Positions 14,833-21,590 are shown, counted from the first letter of the stretch. The stretch is DNA of 21,590 bases from an uncultured Alcaligenaceae bacterium (GCA_937908115.1 CALEQZ010000067.1:1-21590); one strand, 5' to 3'. Notes: a model not told the origin generated them from the sequence alone. Translations and numbers: made by a program.

Positions 14833-14871
14833 CCGGCGCCAGCGCAACGACGGCGCCGGGGGCGGCCCCGG
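14833..14871. repeat. Nested stem-loops between mdh and prpB
   Basis: CCGGCGCC (14833-14840) and GGCGCCGG (14852-14859) form a perfect 8-bp inverted repeat with an 11-nt loop. Overlapping its right arm, CCGGGG (14856-14861) pairs with CCCCGG (14866-14871) around GCGG. The two stems share 14856-14859 and so exclude each other. They lie 17 bp past the mdh stop in the minus direction and have no T-tract. They could reduce read-through into prpBCD or act as mutually exclusive mRNA structures; this is inference. Confidence 0.5.
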
Positions 14872-14888
14872 TGCCTGGCGAAAAGCGC

Positions 14889-15878
14889 CTACTTGAGCAG
14901 GTCCTTTACGCCGTCGCGCTCTTCCTCGAGCTCCTTCAAGGTGGCGTCCATGCGCTCACGCGAGAAGGCGTCGATTTCCAGGTCGCGCACGAGCTGGTAT
15001 TCGCCGTTGGCGGTGGTCACGGGCATGCCGTAGATGATCCCTTCGGGGATGCCGTAGGAGCCGTCCGAGGGGATGCCCATGGTGACCCATTTGCCGTTAC
15101 TGCCCAGGACCCAGTCGCGCACGTGGTCGATCGCCGCGTTGGCCGCGGACGCAGCCGAGGACAGGCCGCGCGCGTCGATGATCGCCGCGCCGCGCTTGCC
15201 CACGGTGGGGATGAAGACGTCGCGGTTCCACGCGTCGTCGTTGATCATGTCCTTCAGGCTCTTGCCGCCAACGGTCGCGAAGCGGATGTCCGGGTACATC
15301 GTGGGGGAGTGGTTGCCCCACACGATGAGCTTCTCGATGTCGGAGACGGCCACGTTGGCCTTGGCCGCCAATTGGGACAGCGCGCGGTTGTGGTCCAAGC
15401 GCAGCATCGCGGTGAAGTTCTTGGCGGGCAGGTCCGGCGCCGACTTCATGGCGATGTAGGCGTTGGTGTTGGCCGGGTTGCCCACGACCAGAACCTTGAC
15501 GTCGCGGCTGGCGACTTCGTTCAGGGCCTTGCCCTGGGCGGTGAAGATCTGGGCGTTGACCTGCAGCAGGTCCTTGCGCTCCATGCCGGGGCCGCGTGGG
15601 CGGGCGCCGACCAGCAGGGCGACGTCGGCGTCCTTGAACGCCTCGCGCGGATCGCTGTGGGCCGTCATGCCGGCCAGCAGCGGGAAGGCGCAGTCTTCGA
15701 GCTCCATCATCACGCCCTTGAGGGCCTTTTGCGCCTTCTCGTCGGGGATCTCGAGCAGCTGGAGGATGACGGGCTGGTCTTTGCCGAGCATCTCGCCCGA
15801 AGCGATGCGAAACAGCAGGGCATAGCCGATTTGGCCGGCGGCGCCGGTCACGGCGACGCGCTTGGCGGGCTTGGACAT
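14889..15878 (-). CDS. mdh: Malate dehydrogenase
   Basis: Oxidises malate to oxaloacetate with NAD in the TCA cycle. The 329-residue protein is of the MDH type 2 (cytosolic-MDH-like) group common in betaproteobacteria. It carries the Rossmann motif VAVTGAAGQIGYALLFRIASG, then LLVGARPRGPGMERKDLL with the substrate-binding Args of the mobile loop, VLVVGNPANTNAYIAMKSAP, the LDHNRALSQLA segment with its substrate Arg, and the catalytic His in IVWGNHSPTMYPD. GGAG precedes the ATG by about 8 bp. It leads the minus-strand set mdh-prpB-prpC-prpD and has its own strong-looking promoter with the shared 20-bp operator. Confidence 0.97.
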   Translation of the reverse strand: MSKPAKRVAVTGAAGQIGYALLFRIASGEMLGKDQPVILQLLEIPDEKAQKALKGVMMELEDCAFPLLAGMTAHSDPREAFKDADVALLVGARPRGPGMERKDLLQVNAQIFTAQGKALNEVASRDVKVLVVGNPANTNAYIAMKSAPDLPAKNFTAMLRLDHNRALSQLAAKANVAVSDIEKLIVWGNHSPTMYPDIRFATVGGKSLKDMINDDAWNRDVFIPTVGKRGAAIIDARGLSSAASAANAAIDHVRDWVLGSNGKWVTMGIPSDGSYGIPEGIIYGMPVTTANGEYQLVRDLEIDAFSRERMDATLKELEEERDGVKDLLK

Positions 15879-15968
15879 AGGTGATTCTCCGTAGGTGGGT
15901 AAAAGGTAAGCCTCGCCCCGCAGTTTAACGGCTGGCGCCAGCAGGCTGCCCGGCGCGAGACCTACCGG

Positions 15969-15987
15969 CGGCCCGCCAAGCGGGCCG
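15969..15987. repeat. Perfect hairpin in the predicted mdh leader
   Basis: CGGCCCGC (15969-15976) and GCGGGCCG (15980-15987) are perfect 8-bp arms around a 3-nt CAA loop. It would sit within about 10-30 nt of the predicted mdh transcript 5' end. A stem at the 5' end commonly stabilises mRNA. No T-tract follows in either direction, so it is not a normal terminator. Confidence 0.5.
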
Positions 15988-16002
15988 ACCCGGTTGCAGG
16001 GG

Positions 16003-16031
16003 ATGGTATCGGCACTTTACGTTAACGTCAA
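16003..16031 (-). promoter_or_regulatory. Predicted sigma-70 promoter of mdh
   Basis: On the minus strand TTGACG (16031-16026), a 17-bp spacer and TACCAT (16008-16003) give a good promoter with an expected start near 15996 and a leader of about 118 nt. The perfect palindrome ACGTTAACGT (16019-16028) overlaps the -35 box and spacer. The shared operator core begins 3 bp upstream of the -35 box, exactly as at acnB. Confidence 0.6.
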
Positions 16032-16033
16032 TT

Positions 16034-16054
16034 ATCTTATATCTTATATAAGAC
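16034..16054. promoter_or_regulatory. Candidate GntR-family operator between mdh and gntR
   Basis: The 20-bp core TCTTATATCTTATATAAGAC (16035-16054) is identical to 1554-1573 upstream of acnB. It contains 8-bp inverted arms TCTTATAT and ATATAAGA around CTT. Its position between divergent mdh and a GntR-family gene fits autoregulation plus control of mdh. Its centre is about 48 bp upstream of the predicted mdh start. TTTACG (16016-16021) with TATATC (16038-16043) could be a gntR promoter whose -10 box lies inside the operator. Confidence 0.7.
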
Positions 16055-16066
16055 ATAAGAAAACAT

Positions 16067-16104
16067 CTGCCGGCCCGGGCGCGCTATGGCATACTGGCCG
16101 GCAG
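16067..16104. repeat. Inverted repeat in the gntR leader
   Basis: CTGCCGGCC (16067-16075) and GGCCGGCAG (16096-16104) are perfect 9-bp arms separated by 20 nt. The intervening segment carries TGGCATACT, which resembles an extended -10 box. It could be a second operator for the regulator's own promoter or a 5' leader hairpin. Confidence 0.5.
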
Positions 16105-16168
16105 CCCGGCGCTTTGCGGCTGCACCGCCTTGCGGCCTTGCCGATACGCCTTTCCCGCTCCCTTTGCC

Positions 16169-16939
16169 ATGGCCGATTCCCGTACCGACGACGCAACCGT
16201 GCGCACGCGACCTGCCGGCGGCGCGGCCTTCAGCCCGCTGTACCGCCAGATCAAACAACTGATCGTGCAGGCGCTCGACCGCGGCGAATGGAAGCCCGGC
16301 GAGTCCATCCCCAGTGAATTCGAGCTGGCCGCGCGCTTCCAAGTCAGCCAGGGCACCGTGCGCAAGGCCATAGACGAGCTGGCGGCCGAGCACCTGCTGG
16401 TGCGCCGCCAGGGCAAGGGCACTTTCGTCGCGACCCATCACGAGGCCCGCATACGCTACCGTTTCCTGCGCCTGGCCGCCGACGACGGCGCCGAAGGCCA
16501 GCGCGCCGAAAGCCGCATCATCGACTGCAAGCGCGTACGCGCGCCGGCCGAAGTGGCCCGCGCGCTGGAGCTGCGCGCCGGAGAAAGTGCCGTGGCCATC
16601 CGCCGCCTGCTCGCCTTCGGCGGGGTGGCCACCGTGGTAGACGACATCTGGCTGCCGGGCGCGGCTTTCCGGGGGCTGACCGCGGAGCTGCTGGCGCGTT
16701 ATCGCGGTCCGTTGTACGGTTTATTCGAATCGGAGTTCGGCGTGAGCATGGTGCGCGCCGACGAAAAGTTGCGCGCGGTGGCGGCCCCGGACGACGCTGC
16801 GCAATTGCTGGGCGTGGCCAGCGGCACGCCGCTGTTGCAGGTCGACCGCGTCTCGTACACCTATGGCGACCGCCCGATGGAGGTGCGCCGGGGACTGTAC
16901 CGGACCGATCGCTACCACTATCGCAATAGTTTGAATTGA
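16169..16939 (+). CDS. GntR-family transcriptional regulator with UTRA (HutC-type) domain
   Basis: A predicted cytoplasmic DNA-binding regulator of 256 residues. Residues about 20-90 form the GntR winged helix: LYRQIKQLIVQALDRGEWKPGESIPSEFELAARFQVSQGTVRKAIDELAAEHLLVRRQGKGTFV. Residues about 105-250 form a UTRA ligand-binding domain with the typical ending VDRVSYTYGDRPMEVRRGLYRTDRYHYRNSL. The ATG at 16169 puts the wHTH at the usual position; no ribosome-binding sequence precedes it, since the leader is pyrimidine-rich. It lies divergent from mdh and 87 bp upstream of sdhC. By context it senses a TCA-cycle or propionate-related metabolite and binds the 20-bp element found at mdh and acnB. Target and effector are inferred. 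Confidence 0.92.
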   Translation: MADSRTDDATVRTRPAGGAAFSPLYRQIKQLIVQALDRGEWKPGESIPSEFELAARFQVSQGTVRKAIDELAAEHLLVRRQGKGTFVATHHEARIRYRFLRLAADDGAEGQRAESRIIDCKRVRAPAEVARALELRAGESAVAIRRLLAFGGVATVVDDIWLPGAAFRGLTAELLARYRGPLYGLFESEFGVSMVRADEKLRAVAAPDDAAQLLGVASGTPLLQVDRVSYTYGDRPMEVRRGLYRTDRYHYRNSLN

Positions 16940-16958
16940 TGGCGTTTTTTTGGATGAT

Positions 16959-16987
16959 TTGAACCAACCCGTTACATGGGCGAAAAT
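16959..16987 (+). promoter_or_regulatory. Possible sdhC promoter
   Basis: TTGAAC (16959-16964), a 17-bp spacer and GAAAAT (16982-16987) make a moderate sigma-70 match in the 87-bp gap between gntR and sdhC. The 20-bp operator seen at acnB and mdh is absent here. Read-through from gntR is also possible, because no hairpin terminator is visible after gntR; only a run of seven T (16944-16951 area) follows its stop. Confidence 0.35.
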
Positions 16988-17026
16988 AGAGCGTTTGCCC
17001 ACTCGATAGACTGACACGAGGTCGCC

Positions 17027-17440
17027 ATGCCCGACTCAGCTGCAAAGCCGCGTCCGCAATTTCGCAACATCAACATCACCCAGATATTGACTTACCGGCT
17101 GCCCCTTGCTGGCAAGCTCTCCATCCTGCACCGCATCAGCGGCGCGCTCCTGTTTCTCTGTCTGCCGCTGGTCATCCTGCCCATCTTCGCGATGAGCGTC
17201 GGCTCCGCCGAATCCTTTGCGCAGGTGGCGGCGGTGGCGGGCAATCCGCTGGTCAAGCTCGTTCTGCTCGTGTTGATCTGGGGCTACCTCCATCACTTCT
17301 GCGCCGGCCTGCGCTATCTGGTGCTCGACCTGCACGTTGGCCTGGACAAGGTGTCCGCCCAGAAGAGCGCAGGCGTGGTCTTCGGCGTCAGCCTCGCGCT
17401 GACGGTGGTGTTCGGTCTCAAGCTGTTCGGAGCCTGGTAA
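17027..17440 (+). CDS. sdhC: Succinate dehydrogenase cytochrome b556 subunit
   Basis: A membrane anchor of complex II that helps hold haem b and the quinone site. It has 137 residues with three hydrophobic helices (about 28-58, 75-98 and 112-135). The SdhC signature LSILHRISGALLFL lies before and into helix 1. The second-helix HHFCAGLRYLVLDLHVG carries the likely haem-ligand His. A GAGG box precedes the ATG. It is the first gene of sdhCDAB-sdhE-gltA, and its TAA overlaps the sdhD ATG by one base (TAATG). Confidence 0.95.
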   Translation: MPDSAAKPRPQFRNINITQILTYRLPLAGKLSILHRISGALLFLCLPLVILPIFAMSVGSAESFAQVAAVAGNPLVKLVLLVLIWGYLHHFCAGLRYLVLDLHVGLDKVSAQKSAGVVFGVSLALTVVFGLKLFGAW

Positions 17441-17820
17441 TGTCTTCCAAGAACTATGGCCACAAGCGCCTGGTGGTCGGCGCCCACTACGGCACGATGG
17501 ATTTCATCGCCCAGCGCGTGACCGCGGTCATCCTGGCCGTTTACACGCTGGTCCTGGTGGTGGGCGTGCTCACCATGCCCGCCTTCACCTTCGAAGCCTG
17601 GCGCGGGCTGTTTACCTTCACCGTGTTCGCCCTGCCCCTGGGGCAGATCCTGGCGTCGCTGGCCTTCATCGCGTTGGCCTGGCATGCCTGGATCGGCGTG
17701 CGCGACATCTGGATGGACTACGTCAAGCCGACCGGCGTTCGCCTGCTGCTGCAGGTGCTGACGATTCTCTGGCTGGTCGGGTCGGTTGTGTATTTCGCCA
17801 AAATCCTCTGGAGTCTGTAA
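17440..17820 (+). CDS. sdhD: Succinate dehydrogenase hydrophobic membrane anchor subunit
   Basis: The second membrane anchor of complex II. The 126-residue protein has three hydrophobic helices at about 20-45, 55-80 and 98-122. The stretch HYGTMDFIAQRVTAVILAVY opens helix 1, and LAWHAWIGVRDIWMDYVKPTG contains the likely second haem-ligand His and the family Arg-Asp-Ile-Trp-Met-Asp-Tyr pattern. Its start codon overlaps the sdhC stop (1 base), and the sdhA start follows 3 bp after its stop; the last sdhD codons also contain the sdhA ribosome-binding site. These are signs of tight translational coupling. Confidence 0.95.
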   Translation: MSSKNYGHKRLVVGAHYGTMDFIAQRVTAVILAVYTLVLVVGVLTMPAFTFEAWRGLFTFTVFALPLGQILASLAFIALAWHAWIGVRDIWMDYVKPTGVRLLLQVLTILWLVGSVVYFAKILWSL

Positions 17821-17823
17821 GCC

Positions 17824-19602
17824 GTGGTCGCTGTCAAAACTTCTTTGCCGCGCCGCCAGTTTGATGTCGTGGTGGTCGGAGCCGGCGGCGCCGGCATGCG
17901 CTGCTCCCTGCAGCTGGCCCAGGCGGGCCTGTCCGTGGCCGTCCTGTCCAAGGTCTTCCCGACGCGCTCGCACACCGTTGCCGCGCAAGGCGGCATCGGC
18001 GCGTCGCTGGGCAATATGAGCGAGGACAACTGGTACTGGCACATGTACGACACCGTCAAGGGGTCGGACTGGCTGGGCGACCAAGACGCCATCGAGTTCA
18101 TGTGCCGCGAGGCCCCCAATGCGGTCTACGAACTGGAACACTTCGGCATGCCGTTCGACCGCAACCCGGACGGCACCATCTACCAGCGCCCCTTCGGCGG
18201 GCACACCGCCAACTTCGGCGAAAAGCCCGTGCAGCGCGCCTGTGCGGCCGCTGACCGTACCGGCCATGCGCTGCTGCACACGCTGTACCAGCGCAACGTC
18301 GCGGCGCGCACCCAGTTCTTCGTCGAATGGATGGCGCTCGACCTGCTGCGCAACGACGCCGGCGACGTGGTGGGCGTGACCGCGCTCGAGATGGAAACCG
18401 GCGAGATCTACGTGCTCGAGGCCAAGGCCACGGTCCTCGCCACGGGTGGCGCCGGCCGCATCTGGGCCGCTTCGACCAACGCCTTCATCAATACCGGCGA
18501 CGGCCTGGGCATGGCGGCGCGCGCTGGCATCCCGCTGCAGGACATGGAATTCTGGCAGTTCCACCCGACCGGCGTGGCGGGCGCGGGCGTGCTGATCACC
18601 GAGGGCGTCCGTGGCGAAGGCGGTATCCTGCTGAACAAGGATGGCGAGCGCTTCATGGAGCGCTATGCGCCCACGCTCAAGGACCTGGCCCCGCGCGACT
18701 TCGTCTCGCGTTCGATGGACCAGGAGATCAAGGAAGGCCGCGGCTGCGGCCCGGACGGCAGCTACGTCGTGCTCAAGCTCGACCACCTGGGCGCTGAAAC
18801 CATCATGAAGCGCCTGCCGTCGATCCGCGAAATCGCGATCAAGTTCGCCAACGTCGATCCGATCAAGGAACCCATTCCCGTGGTCCCGACCATCCACTAC
18901 CAGATGGGCGGCATCCCGGCCAACTACCACGGCCAGGTCGTGGAATGGAAGAACGGCGAAAACAAGGTCGTCAACGGCCTGTACGCCATCGGCGAATGCT
19001 CTGCGGTGTCGGTGCATGGCGCCAACCGCCTGGGCACCAACTCGCTGCTGGACCTGGTCGTCTTCGGCCGTGCCGCCGGCAACCACATCGTCGCCTCGCA
19101 CCTGGAGCGACAGCGCTCGCACCAGCCGCTGCCCAAGGAGTCCCTGGAATACTCCCTGGACCGCATCAACAAGCTGGAGTCGCGCACCAGCGGCGAGAAG
19201 GTGCAGGACGTGGCCAACAACATCCGCAACACCATGCAGCGCCACTGCGGCGTGTTCCGCACGCTCAAGCTGCTCAACGAAGGCGTGGAGCGGATCGAGG
19301 AGCTTGCCAAGCAGGCCGAGTACGTGGCGTTCAAGGACAAGTCCAAGGTGTTCAACACCGCGCGCGTCGAGGCCCTGGAACTGGCCAACATGACCGAAGT
19401 CGCCCGCGCCACGATCAAGTCGGCTGCCAACCGCACCGAGAGCCGCGGCGCGCACGCGCTGGACGATCACCCCAACCGCGACGACGAGAACTGGCTGCGC
19501 CACACGCTCTGGTATTCCGAGGGCAGCCGCCTGGACTACAAGCCGGTCCAGATGAAGCCCCTGACGGTCGAGAGCTTCCCGCCCAAGGCGCGCACTTTCT
19601 AA
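17824..19602 (+). CDS. sdhA: Succinate dehydrogenase flavoprotein subunit
   Basis: Oxidises succinate to fumarate at a covalently bound FAD on the cytoplasmic face of complex II. It has 592 residues. Visible features are the FAD-binding FDVVVVGAGGAGMRCSLQLA, the His that carries the flavin in SHTVAAQGGIGASLG, FHPTGVAGAGVLITEG, catalytic Arg in EGVRGEGG, and HGANRLGTNSLLDLVVFGRAAG. The C-terminus ends VESFPPKARTF as usual. The start is a GTG at 17824, with GGAG 10 bp upstream inside sdhD. Flavinylation should need SdhE, encoded two genes downstream. Confidence 0.98.
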   Translation: MVAVKTSLPRRQFDVVVVGAGGAGMRCSLQLAQAGLSVAVLSKVFPTRSHTVAAQGGIGASLGNMSEDNWYWHMYDTVKGSDWLGDQDAIEFMCREAPNAVYELEHFGMPFDRNPDGTIYQRPFGGHTANFGEKPVQRACAAADRTGHALLHTLYQRNVAARTQFFVEWMALDLLRNDAGDVVGVTALEMETGEIYVLEAKATVLATGGAGRIWAASTNAFINTGDGLGMAARAGIPLQDMEFWQFHPTGVAGAGVLITEGVRGEGGILLNKDGERFMERYAPTLKDLAPRDFVSRSMDQEIKEGRGCGPDGSYVVLKLDHLGAETIMKRLPSIREIAIKFANVDPIKEPIPVVPTIHYQMGGIPANYHGQVVEWKNGENKVVNGLYAIGECSAVSVHGANRLGTNSLLDLVVFGRAAGNHIVASHLERQRSHQPLPKESLEYSLDRINKLESRTSGEKVQDVANNIRNTMQRHCGVFRTLKLLNEGVERIEELAKQAEYVAFKDKSKVFNTARVEALELANMTEVARATIKSAANRTESRGAHALDDHPNRDDENWLRHTLWYSEGSRLDYKPVQMKPLTVESFPPKARTF

Positions 19603-19615
19603 GCAGGATGCCGGC

Positions 19616-20332
19616 ATGAGCACCAAACGTATCGTGAAGTTCGAGATCTACCGCTACGATCCTGACAAGGACGAGCGCCCGTACATGCAGAAGCTGGAAG
19701 TCGAGCTGCAGCCCACCGACAAGATGCTGCTCGACGCCCTGGTCCGCATCAAGAACGACGTCGATGACAGCCTGGCGCTGCGCCGCTCCTGCCGCGAAGG
19801 CGTGTGCGGCTCCGACGCCATGAACATCAACGGCAAGAACGGCCTGGCGTGCATCACCAACCTGCGCGACTTGAAGGAGCCCATCGTCCTGAAGCCGCTG
19901 CCCGGCCTGCCCGTGATCCGCGACCTGATCGTGGACATGACGCACTTCTTCAACCAGTACCACTCGATCCGTCCGTACCTGATCAACGGCACGCCGCCTC
20001 CCGAGAAGGAGCGCCTGCAGTCGCCCGAGGCGCGCGAGGAACTCGACGGCCTGTACGAGTGCATCTTGTGTGCGTGCTGTTCGACGTCCTGCCCGTCGTT
20101 TTGGTGGAATCCGGACAAGTTCGTCGGCCCGGCCGGCTTGCTGCAGGCCTATCGCTTCATCGCCGACAGCCGTGACGATGCCACCGGCGAGCGCCTGGAC
20201 AACCTGGAAGACCCGTACCGCCTGTTCCGTTGCCACACCATCATGAACTGCGTGGACGTCTGCCCGAAGGGGCTGAACCCCACGCGCGCCATCGGCAAGA
20301 TCAAGGAACTGATGGTCCGCCGGGCGGTCTAG
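19616..20332 (+). CDS. sdhB: Succinate dehydrogenase iron-sulfur subunit
   Basis: Carries electrons from SdhA to the quinone site. The 238-residue protein has all three clusters' ligands: the [2Fe-2S] motif SCREGVCGSDAMNINGKNGLAC, the [4Fe-4S] motif CILCACCSTSCPSFWW, and the third-cluster motif CHTIMNCVDVCPKGLNP with the remaining ligands. It ends with the typical PTRAIGKIKELMVRRAV helix. It begins 13 bp after sdhA, ahead of sdhE. Confidence 0.98.
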   Translation: MSTKRIVKFEIYRYDPDKDERPYMQKLEVELQPTDKMLLDALVRIKNDVDDSLALRRSCREGVCGSDAMNINGKNGLACITNLRDLKEPIVLKPLPGLPVIRDLIVDMTHFFNQYHSIRPYLINGTPPPEKERLQSPEAREELDGLYECILCACCSTSCPSFWWNPDKFVGPAGLLQAYRFIADSRDDATGERLDNLEDPYRLFRCHTIMNCVDVCPKGLNPTRAIGKIKELMVRRAV

Positions 20333-20347
20333 ACGGGAGCGGCGGGG

Positions 20348-20608
20348 ATGACCGGGTTGGACGAAAGGGATCGGGCGCGGCTGCGCTGGCGGGCGCGGCG
20401 CGGCCTGCTCGAGAACGACCTGATCATCACCCGCTACTTGGACGCCTACGAGGCGCAGTTGACCGATCAGGACGTCGCAGTGCTGACGCGGCTGTTCGAG
20501 CTGGACGACAACGACCTGCTGGACCTGCTGCTTGCCCGCGCCGAGCCGCAAGGCGAGCTGGATACGCCCGAAGTGCGCGCGATTCTTGCCCGCATGCGCG
20601 AACTATGA
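20348..20608 (+). CDS. sdhE: FAD assembly factor SdhE
   Basis: A small cytoplasmic chaperone that promotes covalent flavin attachment to SdhA (formerly YgfY/CptB, DUF339). It has 86 residues. The diagnostic RGxxE motif is present as RRGLLENDLII, followed by the acidic helical region LTRLFELDDNDLLDLLLARAEP. GGGAG lies about 8 bp before the ATG. It sits between sdhB and gltA, the arrangement found in many betaproteobacteria, and is probably co-transcribed with both (15 bp after sdhB, 19 bp before gltA). Confidence 0.94.
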   Translation: MTGLDERDRARLRWRARRGLLENDLIITRYLDAYEAQLTDQDVAVLTRLFELDDNDLLDLLLARAEPQGELDTPEVRAILARMREL

Positions 20609-20627
20609 ATATTTGACGAGGACAACG

Positions 20628-21590
20628 ATGAAACTGTCTGACAAGAAAGCGACGCTAAGTTTTTCTGACAACACGCCTGCGGTGGAGTTTCCCATCTATG
20701 AGGGCACCATCGGCCCGGACGTGATCGACATCCGCAAGCTGTACAGTCAGACGGGCATGTTCACGTTCGACCCGGGCTTTTTGTCGACCGCGGCCTGCGC
20801 CTCGTCGATTACTTATATCGATGGCGACAAGGGTGAGCTGCTGTATCGCGGCTACCCGATCGAGCAGCTGGCCGTCAGCTGCGACTTCCTGGATGTCTGC
20901 TACCTGATCCTGAACGGCGAGTTGCCCAATGCCGAGCAGAAGAAGGACTTCGACTGGCAGGTGACGCACCACACGATGGTGAACGAGCAGCTGCACTTCT
21001 TCCTGCGCGGTTTCCGTCGAGACGCCCACCCCATGGCCGTGCTGACCGGCCTGGTGGGTGCGTTGTCGGCCTTCTACCACGACTCGACCGACATCACCAA
21101 CGCCCAGCACCGCCACATCTCGGCCATCCGCCTGATCGCCAAGATGCCCACGCTGGTGGCCATGGCGTACAAGTATTCGCAGGGCCAACCCTTCATCTAC
21201 CCGCAGAACGACCTGTCCTATACGGGCAACTTCCTGCGCATGATGTTCGCCACGCCGTGCGAGGAATACAAGGTCAATGAAGTGGTCGAGCGCGCGCTGG
21301 ACCGGATCTTCATCCTGCATGCCGACCACGAGCAGAACGCGTCGACCTCTACCGTCAGGCTGTGCGGTTCGTCGGGCACCAACCCGTTCGCGGCGATCGC
21401 GGCGGGCGTGGCCTGCCTGTGGGGCCCGGCCCACGGCGGCGCCAACGAGGCTTGCCTGCAAATGCTCGAAGAGCTGCAGGCCAACGGCGGCGTGGCCAAG
21501 GTTGGCGAGTTCATGGAAAAGGTCAAGGACAAGAGCTCGGGCGTGCGCCTGATGGGCTTTGGCCACCGCGTCTACAAGAACTACGACCCG
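20628..21590 (+). CDS. gltA: Citrate synthase (type II), N-terminal part
   Basis: Condenses acetyl-CoA with oxaloacetate to citrate. The window ends in frame after 321 codons; the hexameric bacterial type is about 430. It begins MKLSDKKATLSFSDNTPAVE with a GAGG box upstream. Present are the N-terminal beta-domain (DGDKGELLYRGYPIEQLA), LILHADHEQNASTST-like active-site segment with His234, the catalytic His269 in WGPAHGGANEA and the second catalytic His313 in MGFGHRVYKNYDP. The active-site Asp would lie beyond the edge. It is a paralogue of prpC, with the two on opposite sides of the mdh/gntR divergent region. It is the last visible gene of the sdh operon. Confidence 0.97.
   Translation, partial: MKLSDKKATLSFSDNTPAVEFPIYEGTIGPDVIDIRKLYSQTGMFTFDPGFLSTAACASSITYIDGDKGELLYRGYPIEQLAVSCDFLDVCYLILNGELPNAEQKKDFDWQVTHHTMVNEQLHFFLRGFRRDAHPMAVLTGLVGALSAFYHDSTDITNAQHRHISAIRLIAKMPTLVAMAYKYSQGQPFIYPQNDLSYTGNFLRMMFATPCEEYKVNEVVERALDRIFILHADHEQNASTSTVRLCGSSGTNPFAAIAAGVACLWGPAHGGANEACLQMLEELQANGGVAKVGEFMEKVKDKSSGVRLMGFGHRVYKNYDP

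Noticed and set aside
15879..16168. Searched for a small gene or RNA gene in the longest gene-free stretch
   Set aside because: I found only promoter, operator and inverted repeats. No open frame with a ribosome-binding site and no tRNA-like or known riboswitch structure was recognisable.
17314..19626. 770-codon minus-strand open frame opposite sdhD and sdhA
   Set aside because: The plus strand encodes unmistakable SdhD and SdhA. The antisense frame has no domain-like sequence.
20805..20822. CTTATAT-like half of the operator inside gltA
   Set aside because: Only seven bases match, with no inverted partner. It lies in codons for SITYIDG, so it is a chance match.

Overview
The window looks like a high-G+C betaproteobacterial chromosome, most likely Bordetella or a close Alcaligenaceae relative. 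Three things suggest this: the gene order mdh / gntR / sdhCDAB-sdhE-gltA, the MDH, SdhA and PrpC sequence types, and uniformly GC-rich codon use. The genus is inferred from recognition, not from a search. There are 20 protein-coding genes or gene fragments. I see no tRNA, rRNA, CRISPR array, insertion sequence or prophage gene.

Layout. (1) Positions 1-1478, minus: the N-terminal 492 codons of aconitase B (acnB), cut by the window edge. (2) Positions 1634-5903, minus: a four-gene operon dctP-dctQ-dctM-mvaA, a TRAP transporter plus a class II HMG-CoA reductase. A MocR-type regulator is divergent from it (6054-7430, plus). I read this as a mevalonate uptake and catabolism locus. (3) Positions 7431-11113: small accessory genes, namely a GNAT acetyltransferase without a clear start codon, a small membrane protein, a Tas-like aldo/keto reductase followed by an EamA-like exporter, a very small GNAT protein and a two-TM protein. 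(4) Positions 11163-15878, minus: mdh-prpB-prpC-prpD. (5) Position 16169 to the end, plus: a GntR/UTRA regulator, then sdhC-sdhD-sdhA-sdhB-sdhE and the first 321 codons of gltA.

How it works together. Mdh supplies oxaloacetate. PrpC condenses it with propionyl-CoA, PrpD and an aconitase (AcnB) isomerise the product, and PrpB splits it into pyruvate and succinate. SdhCDAB, matured by SdhE, oxidises succinate. GltA opens the ordinary citrate branch. Apart from fumarase, the whole methylcitrate loop lies within 21.6 kb.

The strongest non-coding signal is an identical 20-bp element found in front of acnB (1554-1573) and in front of mdh, in the mdh/gntR divergent region (16035-16054). Both copies have the same orientation, and both lie exactly 3 bp upstream of a recognisable -35 box. 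This points to a small TCA regulon, very probably controlled by the adjacent GntR protein. A second regulatory signal is a pair of 10-bp direct repeats upstream of the MocR gene, facing the TRAP/HMG-CoA reductase operon.

No gene-free stretch exceeds 300 bases. The longest is 15879-16168 (290 bp), and it is filled with promoter, operator and hairpin elements. All promoter and hairpin calls were made by eye.
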